This document shows positions 14,888 through 19,849 of a stretch of 19,849 nt of DNA, piece by piece (the stretch's first letter is position 1; each line of letters opens with the position of its first letter). The position numbers and the translations under genes were made by a program. Source of the stretch: Solirubrobacterales bacterium. Its GTDB lineage: Bacteria; Actinomycetota; Thermoleophilia; Solirubrobacterales; Solirubrobacteraceae. The notes below the pieces were generated by a model. The model was not told where the DNA came from. It worked only from the letters and a program-made list of their open reading frames with translations, and searched no databases. The stretch lies in assembly GCA_027314825.1 (NCBI GenBank), contig DAHVAB010000007.1:1-19849 (forward strand), given 5' to 3'.

Positions 14888-15183
14888 CCGTGCAGCTCCC
14901 GGAGCTCATCCACGTCGATCGCGAGCCTGCGGCGGTAGATCGCGACGATCATGCCGAGGCCGATGCAGACCTCGCAGGCGGCGACCGTCATGACCACGAT
15001 CGCGAAGATCTGGCCGGAGCCGCCGCCCCACATCCTTGAGAACGCGATCAGGGCGAGGTTGCCGCCGTTGAGCATCAGCTCCAGGCAGAGCAGCACCACC
15101 AGCGGGTTGCGGCGGGTCATCACGCCGGCCGCGCCGAGGCTGAAGACGATCGCGGAGACGGCCAGGTACCAGGCGATGCTCAT
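14884..15183 (-). CDS. nuoK: NADH-quinone oxidoreductase subunit K
   Basis: This is a three-helix membrane subunit of 99 residues, the usual family length. Both buried glutamates of the proton channel are present: Glu35 in LLCLELMLNGGNLALIAFS and Glu71 in VAACEVCIGLGMIVAIYRR. The usual LNAVNL motif reads LNGGNL here, a mild deviation. The start overlaps the nuoJ stop and the stop overlaps the nuoL start, both as ATGA, so it is translated as part of a tightly coupled chain. Confidence 0.95.
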   Translation of the reverse strand: MSIAWYLAVSAIVFSLGAAGVMTRRNPLVVLLCLELMLNGGNLALIAFSRMWGGGSGQIFAIVVMTVAACEVCIGLGMIVAIYRRRLAIDVDELRELHG

Positions 15184-15887
15184 CGCACCGGCTCCCGCTC
15201 CCGGACGGGCTCGCCCGCGCCATTGCCGTCGCCGGGTCGCGCGCTCGGCGCCACGCCGCGCCCCTCCACGCCCTCGGCCATCGTGCCGGTGCCGAGCGGA
15301 CGCTCCAGGTGCAACGGCGCCAGCCGTTCGACGGTGACGGTCTCCTCGCCGAGCCCGCCGCGGCGGCGGGCCAGCACGACCGCGCCGACCGCCGCGACCA
15401 GCAGCAGGAAGGAGGCGACCTCGAAGGCGATCAGGAACCGGGTGAGCAGCAGTTCGCCGATGTAGGCGGGAGTGCCGAACGTCCTCGGGCCGGGATGGTA
15501 GGCGGCGCCGTAGGAGTCGATCGCCTTCAGGCCGGTGCCGAGCAGCGAGATCAGAAGCTCTGCGAGCAGCGCGCCGCCGGCCAGCGAGGCCAGCAGGCGC
15601 ATCCGGCGGCTGCCGAGGGCGGTGCTTCTCATCCGCTCGCCGAGCGAGGCCGACTCCTCGCCGACATAGGCGACCACGAACACGTAGAGGACCATCACCG
15701 CGCCCGCGTACACGACGACCTGCACGGCGGCGACGAATTCGGCGCGCAGGAGCAGGAACAGGGCGGCCAGGCTGACCAGGTGCGCGACCAGGGCCAGCAC
15801 GCTGTAGAACGGGTCGCGCAGCACCACGACCCCGACCGCGCCGGAGATCGCCCCGATCGCGGCGATGAAGAAGATGACCGCGCTCAC
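15180..15887 (-). CDS. nuoJ: NADH-quinone oxidoreductase subunit J
   Basis: This membrane subunit, with about five helices in residues 1-175, contains the TM3 region AAVQVVVYAGAVMVLYVFVVAYVG, which in the enzyme changes helix form during coupling. It is 235 residues long, longer than E. coli NuoJ (about 184). A polar Gly/Glu/Arg-rich tail from about residue 178 probably lies in the cytoplasm. The GTG start at 15887 overlaps the nuoI stop (GTGA), and its own stop overlaps the nuoK start. Confidence 0.95.
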   Translation of the reverse strand: MSAVIFFIAAIGAISGAVGVVVLRDPFYSVLALVAHLVSLAALFLLLRAEFVAAVQVVVYAGAVMVLYVFVVAYVGEESASLGERMRSTALGSRRMRLLASLAGGALLAELLISLLGTGLKAIDSYGAAYHPGPRTFGTPAYIGELLLTRFLIAFEVASFLLLVAAVGAVVLARRRGGLGEETVTVERLAPLHLERPLGTGTMAEGVEGRGVAPSARPGDGNGAGEPVREREPVR

Positions 15888-16444
15888 TCGCCCTCCCGGC
15901 GCAACGGCGTGCGCTCGATCGGCTCGGCGAGCAGCATCTCCTTGGTGAAGATCAGATCGGAGCGATCGTAGGCGGAGAGCTCGTAGTCGTGGCCCATCGT
16001 GATCGCGTCGAACGGGCAGGCGACCTCGCAGTAGCCGCAGAAGATGCAGCGCGACATGTTGATCTCATAGACCGCCGCGTAGCGCTCACCCGCGGAGACC
16101 CTGTTCTCGGGCGTGTTCTCCGCCGCGACGACCCTGATGCAGTCGGCGGGGCAGGCGGCGGCGCACAGCGAGCAGCCGACGCACGTCTCCAGGGGGCGGG
16201 TGGGGTCCGGGTTCGTGGGGTCGGACTCCTCGAAGCGGTGCAGCTTGTGGCGGCCGCGGAAGCGCGGATAGACCGGAGTCTTCTACTCCGGGTACTGGAC
16301 CGTGATCGGCCCCTCGGCGAGGCGCCCGGCGGTCGTGAACAGTCCCCGCAGCGTCTCCCGGAACGCACGCCAGAAGCTGCGCGAGGCGCCCGCCTTCGGC
16401 GGCCGCTGCACGGATACGACGTCTCCGGGGGGAGTCCAGCTCAC
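15884..16444 (-). pseudogene. nuoI: NADH-quinone oxidoreductase subunit I, interrupted by an in-frame TAG
   Basis: NuoI carries clusters N6a and N6b, which pass electrons from the peripheral arm toward quinone. The frame runs 187 codons from the GTG at 16444 (GGGAGG 7 nt upstream) to a TGA overlapping nuoJ. Codon 54 is TAG, in ITVQYPE-stop-KTPVYPRFRGRH. On both sides the sequence is normal NuoI and the frame does not shift. Beyond it lie the two cluster motifs, CVGCSLCAAACP (Cys88, 91, 94, 98) and CIFCGYCEVACP (Cys133, 136, 139, 143). No ATG, GTG or TTG follows in frame before Met130, so restart cannot yield both clusters. One base change from GAG (Glu) or AAG (Lys) explains it. The true state could be a nonsense mutation, readthrough or a sequencing error. 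Confidence 0.88.
16283..16285 (-). other. Premature amber codon in nuoI
   Basis: The plus-strand bases CTA read TAG on the coding strand at codon 54. The neighbouring codons are GAG before and AAG after. TAG is also the normal terminator of four other genes here (ending at 414, 3273, 5810 and 7786), which argues against genome-wide reassignment. Confidence 0.95.
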
Positions 16445-16515
16445 CGGCCAGCCTCCCGTCCGCTCGGAGCGGCGAGCCCGGCTGGCCGCTTGCGTGTGCC
16501 GTTCGCGGGCGCCAT
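16441..16515 (-). CDS. 24-codon mini-ORF bridging nuoH and nuoI
   Basis: The ATG at 16515 overlaps the nuoH stop (TGATG) and the TGA at 16441-16443 overlaps the nuoI GTG (GTGA). It encodes a basic, Ala/Gly-rich peptide beginning MAPANGTRKRPAGLAA. It exactly fills the only gap in an otherwise overlapping operon. It is either a coupling device or a very small unknown protein. Confidence 0.4.
   Translation of the reverse strand: MAPANGTRKRPAGLAAPSGREAGR
16445..16488 (-). promoter_or_regulatory. Nested stem-loop covering the nuoI ribosome binding site
   Basis: Perfect 9-bp arms, CGGCCAGCC (16445-16453) and GGCTGGCCG (16480-16488), can pair in the mRNA. The 3' arm abuts the nuoI GTG and overlaps the last G residues of its GGGAGG site. 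An inner palindrome (16460-16472) can fold within the loop. Such a stem could hold back nuoI initiation unless ribosomes arriving from nuoH open it. Confidence 0.4.
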
Positions 16516-17543
16516 CAGTGGGTCACCACAACCACGATCGCGGTCACCAGGGTGTTCAGCGTCGCCAGCGGCAGCAGCACCTTCCAGCCGAAGCTCATCA
16601 GCTGGTCGTAGCGCAGGCGCGGCAGGGTCGCCCTCACCCAGATGAAGAAGAACGTGATGATCGCCATCTTCACGAGCACGACGAACGGGTCGACCCATCC
16701 CGGCGGGTGAATCCCGAACGGCATCAGCCAGCCGCCGAGGAAGACGGTCGTGACGATCCCCGAGACGACGATCACGTTCAGGTACTCGGCGAAGTAGTAG
16801 GAGGCGAACCGGCCTCCCCCGTACTCGGTGTTGTACCCGCCGACCAGCTCCGCGTCGGCCTCGGTCAGATCGAACGGCGTGCGGTTGGTCTCAGCGAAGC
16901 TCGCGACCAGGAAGATCAGGAAGCCCGCGAACTGGGGGATGAAGTACCACATTCCACCCTGCGCGTGGACGATCCCTGTCAGCGAGAGCGTCTGGGCGGT
17001 GATGATCACGCCGACCAGCGCCAGCCCCTGGGAGACCTCGTAGGAGATCAGCTGGGCGGCCGCGCGCATCGCGCCGAGGAAGGAGTACTTCGAGCCCGAG
17101 GACCAGCCGCCGAGCATCACCCCGTAGAAGGCGATCGCGCCGAAGGCGAACAGGTACAGCGGGCCGATCGAGACGTCCACCCCGTATAGCCCGACCGGTT
17201 CGCCGAAGATATTCTGGACGTTCCCGAACGGGATGATCGCGAAGGCGGCGACGGCCGTCAGGATCGAGATGGCGGGGGCGATCGCGAACATCACGCCCGC
17301 GGAGGTGCGGGGGCGGAACTGCTCCTTGGTCAGCAGCTTCAGGATGTCGGCCATCGGCTGCAGGAACCCGAAGGGCCCCACGCGGTTCGGGCCGTAGCGG
17401 CTCTGGAACCGGCCGAGCACCTTGCGCTCGGCGATCAGCACGATCGGCACGAGCTGCAGGGCGACCGCGAAGATCACGATCCCCTTGACGATCTGCACCC
17501 ACCACGCTTCGTAGTAGCCGACGACTCCGAGCGGCAGGATCAT
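16515..17543 (-). CDS. nuoH: NADH-quinone oxidoreductase subunit H
   Basis: This 342-residue membrane subunit joins the peripheral and membrane arms and forms part of the quinone chamber, with eight helices. Diagnostic motifs are LIAERKVLGRFQSRYGPNRVGP (Glu39), MADILKLLTKE, the TM5 segment AQLISYEVSQGLALVG, and the acidic quinone loop FAETNRTPFDLTEADAELV followed by GGYNTEY (about 216-241). All key acidic residues I can align are present. The ATG at 17543 (MILPLGVVGYYEAWW) is chosen because it overlaps the nuoG stop (ATGA); an upstream in-frame ATG lies within nuoG. It ends in TGA overlapping a mini-ORF that leads into nuoI. Confidence 0.96.
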   Translation of the reverse strand: MILPLGVVGYYEAWWVQIVKGIVIFAVALQLVPIVLIAERKVLGRFQSRYGPNRVGPFGFLQPMADILKLLTKEQFRPRTSAGVMFAIAPAISILTAVAAFAIIPFGNVQNIFGEPVGLYGVDVSIGPLYLFAFGAIAFYGVMLGGWSSGSKYSFLGAMRAAAQLISYEVSQGLALVGVIITAQTLSLTGIVHAQGGMWYFIPQFAGFLIFLVASFAETNRTPFDLTEADAELVGGYNTEYGGGRFASYYFAEYLNVIVVSGIVTTVFLGGWLMPFGIHPPGWVDPFVVLVKMAIITFFFIWVRATLPRLRYDQLMSFGWKVLLPLATLNTLVTAIVVVVTH

Positions 17544-19849
17544 GCCTCGCCCTCCCGCGCGGGGGCGGGCCATCCGTCAGCCGCGTCGCGCTCCTGCCAG
17601 CGGATCCCCTTGCCGCCGATCTCCTCGAGCGTCAGCCCCGCATAGAAGGGCACCGCGCGCGCCAGCTGCGCGGTGGCCATCGCGCCGGTCATCACGCCCA
17701 GCTCCAGCCCGAGCTCGCGGGCCAGATCGGCGATCACCATCCAGCCGGCCCTCGTGGCACCCTGGCGGCCGATCGCCGGCCGCAGCCGTTGCAGGCGCCC
17801 GTCGGGATGCACGACCGTGCCCTCCTTCTCGGCATGCGACTCGGCCGGGAAGACGACGTCGGCATGCTCGGCGATACCGGGGGTCATCGTCATGGCTGTG
17901 CAGATGACGCTCGCCCGGGAGAGCCCCTCACGCCAGCGCTCGGCGTTCGCGCCCTCGGTGGCGAGCGGATCGAAGTGCACGAGCTGCACGGCGGCCAGCT
18001 CCCCGCTCGCAAGCGCCTCGGCGATGCCGTCGACGTCGAGACCGACGCTCGGCACCCGCTCTGCAGAGCCGTCCTTGTCGGAGCCGTCCGTGCTCGTGCT
18101 GGGAGCGTCGGCCGCGCCGATGCCGGGGCCCGCGCCCGCGACGCCGGCCGTGGCCATCGCCTGGCCCGCGCCGAGAGCGACCGGCTCGGAGAGTCCCGGC
18201 CCCGCGTTCGGCAGCACGCCGGCCTCGCGCAGGCCCCTCGCATTCGCGCTCGCCGGCACCTCCAGCAGGCCGGCGCCGTCGACGGCGTCGAGGCCGAGAC
18301 GGTCCGCGATGGACAGCAGCGCCCGTGCCGCCGCGGCACCCTCGGCTCCCGCGGTCAACCGCTCTCCCCACAGGATCGCCACCTCGCGACCCGCGCCCGG
18401 CTCGCCGGCAGGCGAGCCCTCAACATCCTCCACGCGCGAGTCCGCGAGCAGGCGGGCGAGCGCGCGCACCTCGTCGGCCTGCGCGCCAGCGCGCTGCGCG
18501 AGCGAGTCGGTCTCGGCGGCATCGCGCAGGGCCGCGTCGAGCGCCTGGGCGAACACGGCTCCCATCCCGGGCGCGTATCGCACCGAGAGCTTCGCGCGGT
18601 GATCGAGCTTGCTGGCCGCATCCGAGGCGATCGTTAGGCCGACGCCGTGATGGCGCACGCCCTTGCGGATGCGCAGGTCGAGGATCGGCATCTCAGCCAC
18701 CGGCTCGCAGTCGAGGACGAGGACCGTCTTCGCGTACTGCAGGTCCGATACCTTCGCCTGCAGCGCGGGCCGGCCGAGCCGGCGGTGCAGCTCCAGCGGC
18801 AGGCTGCCGGCGAGGCGGGAGTCGATGTGCGGCGAGCGCAGGCCCTCGCGCATCAGCCGCGCGAGCAGGTAGCCCTCCTCATTGCTTGCCTGCCCGCCGA
18901 CGAAGGCGGCGCTGCGCTCGCCGGCCCTGCGCAGCGCGCCGGCCGCCTCGGCCAGGGCGCGCTCCCAGGAGACGGGCCGCAGGCTTCCGCCGTCCCTGAC
19001 CATCGGCTCGGTGATCCGCTGGGAGCCGTGGATCTCCCGGCGGGCGAAGCGGCCGCGGTCGCAGAGCCAGCCGTCATCGACCTCCTCGTTGTCCCTGGCC
19101 AGCACCCGCAGGACGCGCTCGTCTCTGATCGTCAGGTTCACATTGCACTGCGAGGGGCAGAGCGTGCACACCGTGCCGGAATCCTCGATGTCCCAGGGCC
19201 GCGCGTGGAAGCGATAGTCCAGCGATGTGAGCGCGCCGACCGGGCAGAGCTCGACGATGTTGCCGGAGAACGGCGCCTCGTAGGGGTGGCCGTCGAAGGT
19301 GGCCACATAGGAGTGCGCGCCCCGCTCCAGCAGCACCAGCTGATGATCTTCGGAGACATCCTGGGAGAAGCGCACGCAGCGATAGCAGAGGATGCAGCGC
19401 TCCCGGTCGATCGCGACCTTCGAGGAGAGCTCCAGGGGCTTGACGAAGTGGCGCTTGGGCTCGATGTAGCGGGAGATCCCCTTGCCCCAGCCGAAGGTGA
19501 TGTCCTGCAGCGGGCACTCCCCGCCCTTGTCGCAGACCGGGCAGTCGAGCGGATGGTTGATCAGCAGGAACTCGACGACGCCGTTCTGGGCGGTCTTCAC
19601 CCGGTCGGTCTGCGTATTCACCACCATCCCATCCTTCACCGGCGTCGAGCAGCCGGTCTGGAGCTTCGGGATGCCCTCGATCTCGACCAGGCACATCCTG
19701 CACGCGCCGACCGGGCCTCCGAGCTTGTGCGCACTGAGCGAGACGAGGTCGACACCGGCCGCGCGGTCGGCCAGGTCGAGCCAGGGCGCCGCCTGCACGG
19801 CGTCGGTGGAGACCGCGGCCTGCGGCGCCCGGCGGCGCACCGCATCCAC
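17540..19849 (-). CDS. nuoG: NADH-quinone oxidoreductase subunit G, 5'-incomplete and chimeric
   Basis: This is the large iron-sulfur subunit of the peripheral arm. In numbering from the window edge, recognisable NuoG begins near residue 43. It has GACRMC (Cys50, 53) and Cys67 of the [2Fe-2S] site, His99/Cys103/106/112, then Cys152/155/158 with Cys202. The extra cluster follows: CTLCPSQC (228, 231, 235) with Cys263. A molybdopterin-oxidoreductase-like body follows, with a low-complexity stretch around residues 570-600. The normal first about 45 residues, including the first [2Fe-2S] Cys, are absent. In their place the frame reads a cysteine desulfurase fragment to the window edge. The gene is open throughout, and its stop overlaps nuoH (ATGA). 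Confidence 0.92.
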   Translation of the reverse strand: MDAVRRRAPQAAVSTDAVQAAPWLDLADRAAGVDLVSLSAHKLGGPVGACRMCLVEIEGIPKLQTGCSTPVKDGMVVNTQTDRVKTAQNGVVEFLLINHPLDCPVCDKGGECPLQDITFGWGKGISRYIEPKRHFVKPLELSSKVAIDRERCILCYRCVRFSQDVSEDHQLVLLERGAHSYVATFDGHPYEAPFSGNIVELCPVGALTSLDYRFHARPWDIEDSGTVCTLCPSQCNVNLTIRDERVLRVLARDNEEVDDGWLCDRGRFARREIHGSQRITEPMVRDGGSLRPVSWERALAEAAGALRRAGERSAAFVGGQASNEEGYLLARLMREGLRSPHIDSRLAGSLPLELHRRLGRPALQAKVSDLQYAKTVLVLDCEPVAEMPILDLRIRKGVRHHGVGLTIASDAASKLDHRAKLSVRYAPGMGAVFAQALDAALRDAAETDSLAQRAGAQADEVRALARLLADSRVEDVEGSPAGEPGAGREVAILWGERLTAGAEGAAAARALLSIADRLGLDAVDGAGLLEVPASANARGLREAGVLPNAGPGLSEPVALGAGQAMATAGVAGAGPGIGAADAPSTSTDGSDKDGSAERVPSVGLDVDGIAEALASGELAAVQLVHFDPLATEGANAERWREGLSRASVICTAMTMTPGIAEHADVVFPAESHAEKEGTVVHPDGRLQRLRPAIGRQGATRAGWMVIADLARELGLELGVMTGAMATAQLARAVPFYAGLTLEEIGGKGIRWQERDAADGWPAPAREGEA
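19713..19849 (-). pseudogene. Cysteine desulfurase (NifS/IscS-type) internal fragment fused in frame to nuoG
   Basis: The first about 46 codons are not NuoG. They read VRRRAPQAAVSTDAVQAAP, WLDLADRAAGVDLVSLSAHK and LGGP. This is the PLP-binding core of a class V aminotransferase. It has Asp16 and Gln19, which contact the cofactor ring, then His41 and the Schiff-base Lys42 (codon 19724-19726). The residue before Thr15 is Ser where homologues often have His. The expected continuation KGVGAL is replaced by VGACRMC of NuoG. Both families share KLG-x-P at the join, so microhomology recombination or mis-assembly explains it. The rest of this gene lies outside the window. Confidence 0.82.

Noticed and set aside
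15952..16368. Alternative minus-strand frame across nuoI (Arg/Ser/Ala-rich)
   Set aside because: It lacks any domain. The adjacent frame reads clear NuoI with both cluster motifs, interrupted only by TAG.
15884..16444. TAG reassigned to an amino acid across the genome
   Set aside because: TAG is the natural stop of the genes ending at 414, 3273, 5810 and 7786, although those are short or accessory genes, so this is evidence against and not proof.

Overview
This is high-GC DNA from an actinobacterium. The TGA-rich stop usage, GTG starts, tightly overlapping nuo genes and cysteine-containing PASTA repeats suggest Thermoleophilia (Solirubrobacterales-like), but that placement is inference from style and not a search result. 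Apart from a partial fabI at the left edge and one doubtful small ORF, every gene is on the minus strand.

Layout from left to right. Positions 1-342 (+) hold the 3' end of fabI (enoyl-ACP reductase). Positions 414-2544 (-) hold a two-component pair: a NarL-type histidine kinase, a LuxR-type response regulator and a small membrane protein. The kinase/regulator junction carries a 56-bp imperfect direct repeat that duplicates the 3' end of the kinase gene. Positions 2688-6004 (-) hold a Ddn-like flavin/F420 enzyme, a PRC-barrel-like protein, a CPA1-type cation/proton antiporter with a C-terminal Rossmann-like domain, and a small unknown protein. Positions 6005-6333 hold no confident gene. They contain an AT-rich palindrome, a possible 36-residue membrane peptide and a 29-bp tandem repeat. 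Positions 6334-9564 (-) hold a lipid-anchored-looking or membrane-anchored Sco1-TlpA fusion and a secreted kelch-like/DUF11/PASTA protein.

Positions 9619-19849 (-) hold the distal part of a respiratory complex I operon in the order nuoG-H-I-J-K-L-M-N. The genes overlap by 1-4 nt (ATGA, GTGA or TGATG). The only apparent gap, nuoH to nuoI, is exactly bridged by a 24-codon mini-ORF. Together these encode the membrane arm plus the NuoG and NuoI iron-sulfur subunits.

Four anomalies matter most. (1) nuoI has an in-frame TAG at 16283-16285, where homologues have Glu or Lys, while both 4Fe-4S motifs downstream remain intact. (2) The 5' end of nuoG is replaced in frame by an internal piece of a cysteine desulfurase, joined at a short similarity (KLGGP / KLGQP). 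This is either a recombination or an assembly chimera. (3) NuoL has Ala where the TM5 proton-pathway Glu is expected, and NuoM has Asp at the equivalent site. (4) The kinase tail is duplicated, and several gene junctions are bridged by short coupled ORFs. No tRNA, rRNA, CRISPR array, insertion sequence or phage gene was seen.
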